A stretch of 64,000 bases of DNA. Source: Pseudomonadota bacterium. GTDB taxonomy: Bacteria; Pseudomonadota; Gammaproteobacteria; Steroidobacterales; Steroidobacteraceae. Every line of letters starts with the position of its first letter. The first letter of the stretch is position 1. This document shows, one piece after another, positions 50,804 through 59,730 of this stretch. The translations under genes and the position numbers were made by a program. The notes beneath the pieces are model-generated. The model did not search any database and was not told the origin of the DNA. It saw only the letters and a list, made by a program, of their open reading frames with translations. The stretch spans positions 112,038 to 176,037 of the forward strand of contig JAJYDK010000004.1 in the NCBI GenBank assembly GCA_021777555.1. Direction: 5' to 3'.

Positions 50804-51094
50804 ATGAATGAAAGCTCACCGCATGGCAAAGCGCAGTGGGGTCGCTCGGCGGTGTCTGAGGACGATAGCGCGGTCACAGCCGCGGATCTGACGGTGAAGG
50901 GGAAGGTTTCGGAGGGACAGGGCCGCATTCTGCCGCTGCGTGAAGTGCGCCAGAAAGCCGAGGCCGCCGCAGTGCGCCAGGCGCTCACCTTCACCGGGGG
51001 CAATATCTCCCGGGCGGCCGAGCTCCTTGGCGTGACTCGCCCGACGCTCTACGACCTCATGGAGCGCATTGCCCGCAGGGCGCCCACCAAGTAA
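50804..51094 (+). CDS. PrsR C-terminal DNA-binding-domain paralogue (fragment or stand-alone)
   Basis: A 96-residue ORF whose last 75 residues align closely to the PrsR C-terminus: L-P-L-R-E-V-R-Q-K-A-E, then A-A-V-R-Q-A-L, T-G-G-N-I-S and A-A-E-L-L-G-V-T-R-P-T-L-Y-D-L-M. Similarity begins at the linker after the AAA+ domain; the receiver and AAA+ domains are absent, and the upstream sequence shows no remnant of them. It could be a degraded second prsR copy or a Fis-like protein competing for PrsR sites. No good Shine-Dalgarno is seen at ATG 50804. The intact frame and upstream sigma-54 promoter favour expression. Confidence 0.75.
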   Translation: MNESSPHGKAQWGRSAVSEDDSAVTAADLTVKGKVSEGQGRILPLREVRQKAEAAAVRQALTFTGGNISRAAELLGVTRPTLYDLMERIARRAPTK

Positions 51095-51134
51095 GGTGAG
51101 TTTCCGGCGTGCGGTGGCGCGCCAGCGGGCTGTC

Positions 51135-51878
51135 TCAGATGCTCACGCGCCGGCGCAGCGCAAAGCCGAGTGCCGCCGCCCCTGCGAGGAACAGCGCGAG
51201 CGTCGAGGGCTCGGGCACGGTCGCCTGATGAGTGTTGCTGCCGCTGATGGGGCTCGAGCCGTTCGTGCCCGATCCGCCCGTGCCTCCAGTGCCGCCCGGC
51301 GGGTCGAGCAGGCTGCTCGAGCCGTTGCCCGAAGAGCCGCCAGAGCCACCAAGTCCGCCCCGCGTGCCAGTCCCGCCGGAATCCGAGCCTGAATGGCTCG
51401 AGGGGGCCGTTCCGCCCGGGGCTCCCGCGCCGTAGGGGCTGCCGGGATCAGGGCCCGATCCCCCCGGTAGCGCGTCCGGGATCCCGAAATCCCCGAAACC
51501 GTCGCTCGGGGAGAAGGCGTAATCCCCCGAGCCCGCCACGGGATCACCCGTCGAGTCGGCCGCCCCGGCGGCGGCGGCAGGAGCCGTGGGGCTGACCGAT
51601 GCGCCGCTCGGAGCGGCCGGGCCCGCCCCGGGGGTCATCGAGGCCGACGGCTGCCCATAGGCGGCCTCGGCAGAGGGTGCCGCCGCGCCCGGCGGTGTGG
51701 GGATGGCGGGACCGGGAAGGCCCGCGTGCGGGCGTGCGGTGGCACCCGCCGGCAGCACGCCGCTTGCGGGAGGGACGCCGGTCGTATCGGGGCCGCTGCG
51801 AACGATCATCCACCCGCTGGTCGGGAAGAAGCCGAACAGGAGCAGCATCAGCAGCGGCCGTATGGTCTTGGCCTTCAT
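51135..51878 (-). CDS. PEP-CTERM protein 6, low-complexity Pro/Gly/Ser-rich
   Basis: A 247-residue exported protein. Hydrophobic signal (I-R-P-L-L-M-L-L-L-F-G-F-F), then a low-complexity body rich in Pro, Ala and Gly in the first half and Gly/Ser in the second (S-G-G-T-G-T-R-G-G-L-G-G-S-G), ending T-V-P-E-P-S-T-L-A-L-F, a helix and R-R-R-V-S-I. The body suggests an extended, possibly surface-exposed matrix protein. Unlike the other PEP-CTERM genes here, its upstream region shows a sigma-70 rather than a sigma-54 promoter. Confidence 0.9.
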   Translation of the reverse strand: MKAKTIRPLLMLLLFGFFPTSGWMIVRSGPDTTGVPPASGVLPAGATARPHAGLPGPAIPTPPGAAAPSAEAAYGQPSASMTPGAGPAAPSGASVSPTAPAAAAGAADSTGDPVAGSGDYAFSPSDGFGDFGIPDALPGGSGPDPGSPYGAGAPGGTAPSSHSGSDSGGTGTRGGLGGSGGSSGNGSSSLLDPPGGTGGTGGSGTNGSSPISGSNTHQATVPEPSTLALFLAGAAALGFALRRRVSI

Positions 51879-51943
51879 CGGCGGTATCGCCTTGGGATCC
51901 TCAGGTGTTGTGAGGGGGTGTGAGGACCCTTTTGTTGGCTCGC

Positions 51944-51972
51944 ACTATAGCAGCGGGATCCACCTGTCGCAA
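51944..51972 (-). promoter_or_regulatory. sigma-70 promoter of PEP-CTERM gene 6
   Basis: Minus strand TTGCGA, 17 bp, TATAGT, with an upstream TGC giving an extended -10. It lies about 65 bp before the start codon. Confidence 0.68.
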
Positions 51973-52397
51973 TACGGCGTCATTACATATTGCGCTGGAA
52001 TTCAGCGGGTTTGCGCCTGCCGGAGCGTGAGACTGAGGTTTCTCAACGCGGCGCGACGCAAGCGAAAATCGAGGGCGATCGCCGCGCGCCGGCATTCTGT
52101 TATATCGCGCCGAAGTTCTGTCTCATCGGTGCGTGTTATGTTGGATTGCGGAAAGTGCGTATGGCACGCGAGAGTGGCCCTGCTTCACGCAGTGACACTC
52201 TTGGTCACCTGCTGACGGCCTTCGGCAGCGTAGTCGCGACAGTGGTCATTTCACGGCAAATTCAGCATGTTGCAGGCTGCAGTGCCGGTGGCATGTGAGC
52301 TATGCGTCTGCCACGACAGACACCTCAGGGTCTCCAGGTCACGACGGGACCCCGCGAGACCTGCTCAACCATTTGAATAAAAAGACGTTTTCTTCAA

Positions 52398-52413
52398 TGG
52401 CACGCTGATTGCA
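52398..52413 (+). promoter_or_regulatory. sigma-54 promoter of the Ig-like lipoprotein (perfect consensus)
   Basis: TGGCACGCTGATTGCA, an exact -24/-12 match 104 bp before the start codon. No YGTCG-N7-TTACR element was found at the usual distance. Confidence 0.85.
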
Positions 52414-52517
52414 TTAGTGGTCCGGCGCCACCTGAAAAGTCCTCGCGGAACTGCCGAGGTGGCCCCGCTGATGCAAGACCCGAGGGCTTTGGCCCCGGGC
52501 ATGAGGAGTCGAAAGGT

Positions 52518-53213
52518 ATGCGTGCAATGTCGATCCGGGCCGTCTCCTGTGCGGTGCTCATGTTGGCCGCGCTCACCGGGTGCGGTGGTGGCGGATCGTC
52601 CGCGAACCCCACCTCACCGAGCGCGAAATCGACGTCCTGGGGGGCTCCGTGGCAGACCACCTCGACCGGCACCAGCGCGCAACTCTCGATCTCGGGCTCC
52701 CCGTCGGGCACCGTCACGGCGGGCCAGGTGTATGGCTTCACGCCCTCGGTGAGCAACCCGGGCGGCACGGTGACCTTCAGCATCAAGAACGCGCCCAGCT
52801 GGGTGAGCTTCAACCGCAGCACCGGAAAGCTCTCGGGCACGCCGCAGGCGGCCAATGTGGGCACGTACGGCAATATCGTGATCTCGGCGAGCAATGGGCA
52901 GTCGAGCGCCTCGCTGCCCGTTTTTTCCATCACGGTCGTCGAGGCGGGCTCCGCCACCGGCAGTGCCGATATCTCCTGGACGCCGCCCACCACCAATACC
53001 GATGGCTCGACGCTCACGAATCTTGCCGGCTACACCATCTATTACGGCACGAGCCCGGGTTCCCTGACCCAGACGGTGCAGCTCACGAACATTGGGCTCA
53101 CCAATTACGTCGTCAGCGGACTGGCCTCGGGGACGTGGTACTTCGCCGTAACGGCCTATACCTCGAGCGGCTCACGGAGCAGCCTCTCGAACATGGCCAG
53201 TAAGACGATCTGA
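52518..53213 (+). CDS. lipoprotein with putative Ig-like and fibronectin III domains
   Basis: A 231-residue lipoprotein. The signal ends in L-T-G-C-G-G-G-G. A putative Ig-like (He_PIG) domain follows, with F-S-I-K-N-A-P-S-W-V-S-F-N and G-K-L-S-G-T-P, then a fibronectin type III domain (about residues 145-231; A-D-I-S-W-T-P-P-T-T-N-T-D-G and Y-F-A-V-T-A-Y). Such modules bind polysaccharides or proteins at the surface. It has no PEP-CTERM tail but shares sigma-54 control with the PEP-CTERM genes. The GAGGAG before the ATG supports the start. Confidence 0.88.
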   Translation: MRAMSIRAVSCAVLMLAALTGCGGGGSSANPTSPSAKSTSWGAPWQTTSTGTSAQLSISGSPSGTVTAGQVYGFTPSVSNPGGTVTFSIKNAPSWVSFNRSTGKLSGTPQAANVGTYGNIVISASNGQSSASLPVFSITVVEAGSATGSADISWTPPTTNTDGSTLTNLAGYTIYYGTSPGSLTQTVQLTNIGLTNYVVSGLASGTWYFAVTAYTSSGSRSSLSNMASKTI

Positions 53214-53637
53214 TGTCTTGAAGGGCGGGCCGATCCGGGCGCCCGAATGGACTCGAGAAGAGATCCTGAACCCGAGCTGAATCGTTCGGCATAAGAAGTA
53301 AAGCGTCCGGCCCGATACGCGACGGCTCGAGGCGCATCGACAACCGGATGCGAACTGCGACGTGGTTCCTCACCACGTGCCGCCTGATTAAGGTCAAATC
53401 CCGCCCGGAGCACCGGGCATGCGGGCGGGGTGACCCCGGCCGCAAGCTGGTAACATAATCAACGCATATCGTCGGCACGCTCGGGGTGTCGGATGTCCCT
53501 GATCGGCTACGGGATTGCGGCATTCTTTGATCAGCCGGTATCCTCGCGCCCTGCGCTGCACACCTAGGACGCGCCGCGCCCCACGGTTTGTCGCCGTGGC
53601 GAGAGGACTACCCACTGCGCCTGTGGAGAAACGAAGC
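53214..53637. other. 424-bp gap upstream of prsT
   Basis: No gene recognised. No sigma-54 site or YGTCG-N7-TTACR element was found. TGGTAACAT at about 53449 could be an extended -10 but has no good -35. Confidence 0.5.
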
Positions 53638-56433
53638 ATGAGGAAATGGCTTGGCGTGAGTCCGGCTCGGGCGGGGTGGCTCGCCCTACTGCTCACCACC
53701 CTCGCACTGAGCGGGTGTGGCATGTTCCTGACGCCCCACTACCGCATCGAGCGGGCGCAGCGGGAGATCAAGGCGGGCGAATGGCAGGATGCGGCCTTCG
53801 ATCTGCGGGCGGCCCTGCAGAAGGAGCCGAAGAACACCCAGGCGTGGCTGCTGCTCGCGGGAATGTCACTCCATGCGGGGGACCCCAATGGTGCGGCCTC
53901 GGCGCTGAAGCATGCGCGTGCCGTCGGCGCGAAGGGACCCGAGGTCGATGCGCTGCGGGCGCGGGTCTGGCTCGCCACCGGCAAGGCCCAGACGCTTCTC
54001 GATGCGCTCGCCCACCGCTCGCTCCAGCTGCCCGAGCCCCAGCTGACTTTGACGCGGGCCCGCGCGCTCCTTGCCACGGGGCGTTCGGATCAGGCGGCCG
54101 CCCTGGTGCAGCCGCTCGTCGCGCAGCAACCGGGCCTCATCGAGGCCCAGGATGTGCTCGCCGAATCCCTCGCCCAGGAGGGCAAGCTCTTACCCGCGCT
54201 CCAGCAGCTCGAGACGGCCGAGCGGCTCGATCCGAAGTCCTCCGAGCCGCCGTTGCTTCAGGGCCGGATCGATGAGTGGCTGGGACAGTTTCCGGCGGCG
54301 GAGCAGGCCCTCGAGCGCTCGCTCAAGCGCATGCCGGCCTCCGAGCCCATCACCCACCGCGTAACGGCCCTCATCGCGCTCACCGAGACGCACCTCGCGC
54401 TGGGCAACCTCGATGCGGCAGCTCAGAGTCAGGCGATCCTGGCGAAACTGGAGCCGGAATCGCCCGCCACGATGCTGCTCGATGCGCGCATCAAGCTCGC
54501 ACGCAAGGACCTGGTCGGCGGCACCTCCGAGTTGGAGCGCGTCGTGGAGGGCGCTCCCTCCTTCGTGCAGGCGCGGATGGCCCTGGGGGCAGCGCTTTTG
54601 CAGAGCGGAGAACTTCAGCAGGCGCAGCAGCAGCTGCAGCGGGTCGTCTCCGAGACCCCCGACAACCTCCAGGCCCGCAAGCTCCTGGCGGATGTGCAGT
54701 TGAAGCTCGGCCAGCCGGGGGCGGCGATGAGCGTGCTGACTCCGGCCCTCGGCGCCCCGAACCTCGACCCTCAGCTGCTCTCGCTCTACAGCGAGGCCGC
54801 GCGCCGCTCAGGAAACTCCCAGGCGCTGGTGGAGGCGCTCGAGCGCAACCAGCGCGAGCACCCGAACGATCCGGCGGCGACTGACAATCTCGCGGCGGTG
54901 TACCTGAGCACCGGCAAGGCGGCCGAGGCGCTGTCGCTCCTCGAGAAGACCCGCGACACGGGCGATCTGCGGCGCGACAAGCTGCTCATCACCGCGATTC
55001 TCGCCACGCGGGGTCCGGACGCTGCCAGCCAGCAGGTCGATGCGCTCGTGGCCGCTCATCCGAAAGATTCGGGGACGCTCGACCTCGCGGCCTCGTACGC
55101 GGCCTCGCAGAACCAGCTGGATCGGGCGCGCACGTTCCTGCGCCAGGCGCTGTCCGCCAATCCGAACGACCTGACCTCCGTGATCGATCTGGCGCACGTG
55201 GATGAGGCGGAGGGTGATGCGCCCGCCGCGCAGCGCCGACTGAGTGACGTGCTCTCCGCGCATCCCGACGTGCTGCCCGTCCGTCTGGCGCTGGCAGACG
55301 CGCTGATGCGGACCCGCTCCCTGGCCCAGGCACGCACGACCCTGCTGGGGGCGAAGAACGCGGACAAGTCATCCGACGTGCAGTTCGGGCTCGCCCAGGT
55401 GGCGCTGGCCCAGGGCGATCTCGCCCAGGCGAACACGGCCTTCGATCGAGGCATCGCGGCACAGCCCGGGAAAACCGCACTCGTCGAGGACGCGGGGCTG
55501 CTGCTCATGCAGGACAATCAGTACTCCGCCGCGCTCAATCGCTTCACCCAGGCGACCACGGCCGAGCCCAAGAACGCGCTGTACTGGCTCAATAGCGCCC
55601 GCGCCCAGCTCGCGCTCAATGAGCCGGCCGCGGCCCGCTCGTCTTTGGAGACGGCGAGCCAGCTGCAACCGAACTGGCTGCCCGTGGTGAGCACGCTTGC
55701 CCTGATGGATCTGCGCCAGGGCAACGGGCAGGAAGCGCTCTCGCGTGCCGAGGCCCTCATTGCGAGTCAGCCCAAGAACCCGCAGGCGCTCACGCTCAAG
55801 GGGGATGTGGAGATGGCGCTGCATCAGGCCGCGGCGGCCGTGACGGCCTACACCCAGTCCCAGCACCTTCGGCCCAGCGCCGATGTCGCCGTGAAGCTTT
55901 ATCAGGCGCGTCTCGCCGCGCACGCGGCCGATCCGATCCAGCCGCTCCAGGCGTGGCTCACGCGCTCGCCGAATGACTGGCGCGTGCGCGGGGTGCTCGG
56001 CAATTACTACCTGCTGGTGCTGCATTCGCCCCGCCAGGCGGTGCCGCAATTCGAGGCCGTGCTGAAAGAGCAGCCGAACGATGTGATCGCGCTCAACAAC
56101 CTCGCCTGGACCTTGAGTCAGACGGGGGATCCGAAGGCCGAGGCGATGGCCGAGCGCGCCTATCGGCTCGCGCCGAAGTCGGCCGGAGTGAATGACACGC
56201 TGGGGTGGATCCTCGCCCGGAAGGGGCAGGGGGCGCAGGCGCTGCCCTATCTCGCGCGGGCCGTGAAGCTCTCCCCTAAGGATCCGGAGCTCGCGTACCA
56301 CTATGCGTACGTCCTCTCCAAGACGGGCCAGCAGGCCGAGGCGCGGCAGATTCTTTCCAAGCTCCTGGCCAACCCGCAGCCCTTCGATGCTCGGCAGAAG
56401 GCCCGGCAGCTGCTGGCGACCCTCGGGGCATGA
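53638..56433 (+). CDS. prsT: PEP-CTERM system TPR lipoprotein PrsT
   Basis: A 931-residue lipoprotein (lipobox L-S-G-C, Cys near residue 23) built almost wholly of tetratricopeptide repeats, matching PrsT of XrtA EPS loci in length and position. Typical repeat pieces are A-W-L-L-L-A-G-M-S-L-H-A-G-D and V-I-A-L-N-N-L-A-W-T-L-S-Q-T-G-D. It is expected in the periplasm or outer membrane as a scaffold for EPS assembly or export. ATG 53638 follows a GGAG site and gives the lipoprotein signal; the track start at 53515 is too early. Confidence 0.92.
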   Translation: MRKWLGVSPARAGWLALLLTTLALSGCGMFLTPHYRIERAQREIKAGEWQDAAFDLRAALQKEPKNTQAWLLLAGMSLHAGDPNGAASALKHARAVGAKGPEVDALRARVWLATGKAQTLLDALAHRSLQLPEPQLTLTRARALLATGRSDQAAALVQPLVAQQPGLIEAQDVLAESLAQEGKLLPALQQLETAERLDPKSSEPPLLQGRIDEWLGQFPAAEQALERSLKRMPASEPITHRVTALIALTETHLALGNLDAAAQSQAILAKLEPESPATMLLDARIKLARKDLVGGTSELERVVEGAPSFVQARMALGAALLQSGELQQAQQQLQRVVSETPDNLQARKLLADVQLKLGQPGAAMSVLTPALGAPNLDPQLLSLYSEAARRSGNSQALVEALERNQREHPNDPAATDNLAAVYLSTGKAAEALSLLEKTRDTGDLRRDKLLITAILATRGPDAASQQVDALVAAHPKDSGTLDLAASYAASQNQLDRARTFLRQALSANPNDLTSVIDLAHVDEAEGDAPAAQRRLSDVLSAHPDVLPVRLALADALMRTRSLAQARTTLLGAKNADKSSDVQFGLAQVALAQGDLAQANTAFDRGIAAQPGKTALVEDAGLLLMQDNQYSAALNRFTQATTAEPKNALYWLNSARAQLALNEPAAARSSLETASQLQPNWLPVVSTLALMDLRQGNGQEALSRAEALIASQPKNPQALTLKGDVEMALHQAAAAVTAYTQSQHLRPSADVAVKLYQARLAAHAADPIQPLQAWLTRSPNDWRVRGVLGNYYLLVLHSPRQAVPQFEAVLKEQPNDVIALNNLAWTLSQTGDPKAEAMAERAYRLAPKSAGVNDTLGWILARKGQGAQALPYLARAVKLSPKDPELAYHYAYVLSKTGQQAEARQILSKLLANPQPFDARQKARQLLATLGA

Positions 56434-56490
56434 GCGGCGCTTGAGACCCTAACCACAGACCCTTGGTTCACTTTCGGCTAGGCTGACATC

Positions 56491-57129
56491 ATGTTGCGAC
56501 ATATTTCACGAATTTCGGGGCGGATCGCGGCGGGCGCGCTGGCGCTGTGCCTCGTGTGCACGCCCGTCTGGGCCCAGGCGACCAAGGTGGCGCCGATCAT
56601 CCCGCGCCCGAGCGGCCCTGTCGCCAAGAACTACGTCATCGGACCGGGAGACGTGCTCGATATCTTCGTGTGGCAGAACCCGGACCTGTCGCAGAAGGCC
56701 GTTCCGGTGCGGCCCGATGGCCGGATCTCCACCCCCCTCATCGCCAACATCATGGCCGCGGGCAGGACGCCGGTGGAGCTCGGGCAGGCCATGGACAAGG
56801 CGCTGGGCCAGTACATCCGCTCGCCCCGGGTCACGGTCATCGTCGAGAGCGCCATGAGCGTGTTGAGCCAGGTGCAGGTGATCGGACAGGTGGCGCATCC
56901 GGAATCCATCCCCTATCACGAGGGCATGACGGTGCTCGATGTGGTGCTCGCCGCCGGTGGGCTGACCCCCTACGCCTCGGGCAACAGCGCCAAGCTGGAA
57001 CGCAAAGTCGATGGCAAGGTGGAAACGCTGCACGTGCGGCTCTCCAGCCTGCTGAACGGAGGCGACCTGTCGCAAAACCTCAAGGTTCAGCCCGGCGACG
57101 TGTTGGTCGTGCCGGAATCCCTGTTCTAG
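56491..57129 (+). CDS. XrtA-associated polysaccharide export protein (Wza-like)
   Basis: A 212-residue periplasmic or outer-membrane export protein. Signal peptide ends V-W-A-Q-A; then Y-V-I-G-P-G-D-V-L-D-I-F-V-W, the Poly_export motif, and an SLBB domain around V-Q-V-I-G-Q-V-A-H-P. It is much shorter than Wza, as is usual for this XrtA subgroup (TIGR03027-like). It probably forms the periplasmic part of the EPS exit path with the Wzz-like protein encoded 14 bp downstream. Confidence 0.92.
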   Translation: MLRHISRISGRIAAGALALCLVCTPVWAQATKVAPIIPRPSGPVAKNYVIGPGDVLDIFVWQNPDLSQKAVPVRPDGRISTPLIANIMAAGRTPVELGQAMDKALGQYIRSPRVTVIVESAMSVLSQVQVIGQVAHPESIPYHEGMTVLDVVLAAGGLTPYASGNSAKLERKVDGKVETLHVRLSSLLNGGDLSQNLKVQPGDVLVVPESLF

Positions 57130-57143
57130 GCGCCGAGGACCCG

Positions 57144-58760
57144 ATGGCAAGCTCTACACTCTCCTCCGACCTGTCCGCGCTGCAGGACCAGCTGCGCGGC
57201 CTGTGGCGCTTCAAATGGACGGCGCTCATCGTCGCCTGGTCCGTGGCGCTCATCGCGTGGCTGGTGGTGTTCCTCATCCCCAACAAGTACGAGGCCACGG
57301 CGGAAATATTCGTCAATACCGGCACCACACTCAGCCAGGCGACCCAAGGCATCAGTCTGGGCGATGATATCAACGCTCAGATCCAACAGGTGAGCGCAGT
57401 GCTGCTCGGCGATCCGCAGTTGCACAAGGTTGCCAACGAGACCAACCTGATGGCAGGCGCGATCAGCGCCAAGCAGCAGCAGGAAGTGATCGACGATCTG
57501 CGCAAGAACATCGTCATTACCGCCGACGTCAACAAGAAGGACCCGCGGAGCAAGGTCACGCTGTTCGACCTCAGCTACGAGGACACCAATCGCGTGCGGG
57601 CAATTCTGGTGGTCAACCGGCTGCTCAACGAGTTCGTTGAGGGTTCGCTCACAGGCAAGAGCCAAGGCTCCCAGCAGGCCGAGCAGTTCCTTACGCAGCA
57701 GATCGCGGATTACGGCCGGCGCCTGTCCTCAACCGAGCAGCAATTGGCGGATTTCAAGCGGCAGCACATCGGACTGGTGCCTGGCGAGCACGGTAGCGAT
57801 GCGTTCTCCGAGCTTCAAAGTGACAATAGCCAGCTCAACCAGCTGAAGGGAAAGCTGTACGTCGCCGAGCGTGAAAGGGATGAACTCGCCCAGGAAATGA
57901 GAACCGGACAGCAGTTCACCGCAGGTGGCGGCTCCGCGGCGGGAGGCCCCATCGGGAGCGCGGCCCTCGATACCGAGCAACAGATCGCTGCCGATCAGCA
58001 GAAACTCGACCAGATGCTGCTGCAGTACACAGACCAGTATCCGGATGTGATCGCCCTCAAGCAGACGATCAAGGAGCTGAAGGTCCGGCAGAAGCAGGAG
58101 ATGGCGGCCGCGCAAAAGGGCGATGTTGGCGCGGCTTCCGCGCTCGGACTGGCGGCGAACCCGGTCTATCAGAAACTTGATGAGCAGTACAATGCCGCGC
58201 GGGTCAATGTGGCATCGCTTCAGCAGCAGATCTCGGATCTTCAGCAGCAGATGGCGGCTCTCAAGTCGAAGATGGGCGCCGCACCTCAGGTGGAGGCCGA
58301 GTACAACCAGCTGACGCGCAACTATCAAGTGACGAAGACCCAATACGATGCGCTGCTGTCGAGACTCGACAGCACCCGCCTCGGCCAGCAGGCCGCGTCC
58401 ACGGGGCTTGTGGATTTCCAGATCATCAATCCGCCGTCGGCCAGTTACACGCCCGTATCCCCCAAGCGCCAACTTCTCATCATCGGCATGTTTTTCCTGG
58501 CAATCGGCGCCGGTATTGGCGCCGCCTTCCTTCTGCACCTGCTGCGGCCGGTATTCGTGAGCGCCCGCCAGCTGGGCGAGGTCACGGGCCTGATGGTGCT
58601 CGGGGCGGTGAATATGGCTTGGGCGGACAGACATCGCGTTGAGATCCGCCACAGCAGAGTTCGATATGCCTGCTGGGCCACCGGACTGCTGATTGCCGGC
58701 GTCGCCATACTGTTGCTGCAAGGATACATATCCAACGTGCTCGGGGAGTTGCTGGCATGA
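57144..58760 (+). CDS. XrtA-system polysaccharide chain-length determinant (Wzz-like)
   Basis: A 538-residue inner-membrane protein. A Wzz N-terminal helix (W-S-V-A-L-I-A-W-L-V-V-F-L-I-P) is followed by a large periplasmic coiled coil (about 150-420), a second membrane helix near residue 450 and a third near 515. It fits the XrtA-associated chain-length family (TIGR03007-like). It controls polymer length together with the kinase encoded downstream (4-bp overlap). ATG 57144 replaces the track start at 56547, which is a shadow of the export protein gene. Confidence 0.92.
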   Translation: MASSTLSSDLSALQDQLRGLWRFKWTALIVAWSVALIAWLVVFLIPNKYEATAEIFVNTGTTLSQATQGISLGDDINAQIQQVSAVLLGDPQLHKVANETNLMAGAISAKQQQEVIDDLRKNIVITADVNKKDPRSKVTLFDLSYEDTNRVRAILVVNRLLNEFVEGSLTGKSQGSQQAEQFLTQQIADYGRRLSSTEQQLADFKRQHIGLVPGEHGSDAFSELQSDNSQLNQLKGKLYVAERERDELAQEMRTGQQFTAGGGSAAGGPIGSAALDTEQQIAADQQKLDQMLLQYTDQYPDVIALKQTIKELKVRQKQEMAAAQKGDVGAASALGLAANPVYQKLDEQYNAARVNVASLQQQISDLQQQMAALKSKMGAAPQVEAEYNQLTRNYQVTKTQYDALLSRLDSTRLGQQAASTGLVDFQIINPPSASYTPVSPKRQLLIIGMFFLAIGAGIGAAFLLHLLRPVFVSARQLGEVTGLMVLGAVNMAWADRHRVEIRHSRVRYACWATGLLIAGVAILLLQGYISNVLGELLA

Positions 58761-59659
58761 GTGTCGTTGAAAAGGCGATCCGCAAGCTTCAGGAGCAAAG
58801 ACAGCAGTCTGGCGAGCCCTCGACAGGGGTGGAGGTGCCGCAGATACATCCTGCGCACGAAGAGTATTCTGCGCAGCCCCGGGATGGCGTGACGCACCTG
58901 CCGGGTATCGTCCTCGAGCGCGATGTGCTGCGCGCAGCAGGCCTGTTGCCTCCGGAGGAGGACGCAGATTTGCTCTCGCGCCAGTACCGCAAGATCAAGC
59001 ATCCGTTGGTCGGGCAGGCCATTGGCCGAGGTGTGCCACGTTCGCCCAAGGGTTACCTGATCATGATTGCTAGCGCTATGTCAGGTGAGGGAAAGACCTT
59101 TACCTCCCTCAACCTCGCTTTGAGCTTGGCAAGGGACAAGGATCTGAGGGTATTGCTCGTGGACGCCGATGTCGCCAAGCCGCAATTGAGCCACGTGCTC
59201 GGACTTGGCGAGTCTCCGGGCCTGCTCGATGCGCTGCGCGGTCCACAACTCGATGTGGAGTCGCTCATTCGCGCGACCGACGTCCCGACGCTTTCTTTCC
59301 TCCCCGCCGGGGTGGGCTCGGAGGAGGCGACGGAGCTTCTCTCCAGTGCTCGCATGGAGCAGATTGCAGAGCTACTGGGTCGGCCCGACGGCCGGCGCAT
59401 CGTGGTATTTGATTCCCCGCCGCTCCTGCAGACGACCGAGTCACCAGCGCTGACCCATGTGGCTGGCCAGATCGTGGTGGTGGTGCGTGCCGAATCGACT
59501 CCGCAGCCTGTGCTCCTCGATGCGCTGAAGACCCTGGAGGGTCATCCGTCCGTGTCTCTCGTACTCAATCAGAGCACGCAATCTGTGACCTCCGGGTACT
59601 ATTATTACGGTTACGGCTACGGTTACGGCAGCGAGCGCCCGAATAGGGACAGTGCCTAG
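58757..59659 (+). CDS. XrtA-associated tyrosine autokinase (BY-kinase)
   Basis: A 300-residue cytoplasmic kinase with Walker A A-M-S-G-E-G-K-T, Walker A' V-L-L-V-D-A-D-V-A-K-P and Walker B I-V-V-F-D-S-P-P. It is the stand-alone kinase half of bacterial tyrosine kinases, working with the Wzz-like protein (TIGR03018-like). The C-terminal Tyr cluster, G-Y-Y-Y-Y-G-Y-G-Y-G-Y-G, is the autophosphorylation tail; its Tyr-Gly alternation is unusually regular. Confidence 0.93.
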   Translation: MSVVEKAIRKLQEQRQQSGEPSTGVEVPQIHPAHEEYSAQPRDGVTHLPGIVLERDVLRAAGLLPPEEDADLLSRQYRKIKHPLVGQAIGRGVPRSPKGYLIMIASAMSGEGKTFTSLNLALSLARDKDLRVLLVDADVAKPQLSHVLGLGESPGLLDALRGPQLDVESLIRATDVPTLSFLPAGVGSEEATELLSSARMEQIAELLGRPDGRRIVVFDSPPLLQTTESPALTHVAGQIVVVVRAESTPQPVLLDALKTLEGHPSVSLVLNQSTQSVTSGYYYYGYGYGYGSERPNRDSA

Positions 59660-59730
59660 GGCTTGCTCAAGACACCCGGGGGACTCAATGCATGCCGGAG
59701 CACGCTCTGGCGTGATGGGGACGTACAAAC

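Larger units (their letters stand above)
51879..52517. other. 639-bp intergenic region with two divergent promoters
   Basis: No gene seen. One side has a sigma-70 promoter for PEP-CTERM gene 6, the other a perfect sigma-54 promoter for the Ig-like lipoprotein. An inverted repeat GTCTG-N6-CAGAC lies at about 52306. The AT-rich stretch before the sigma-54 site could bind IHF. Confidence 0.55.

Noticed and set aside
52305-52321. CGTCT-N7-CAGAC near the 52398 promoter as a PrsR enhancer
   Set aside because: It does not fit YGTCG-N7-TTACR and the distance (76 bp) differs from the other copies.
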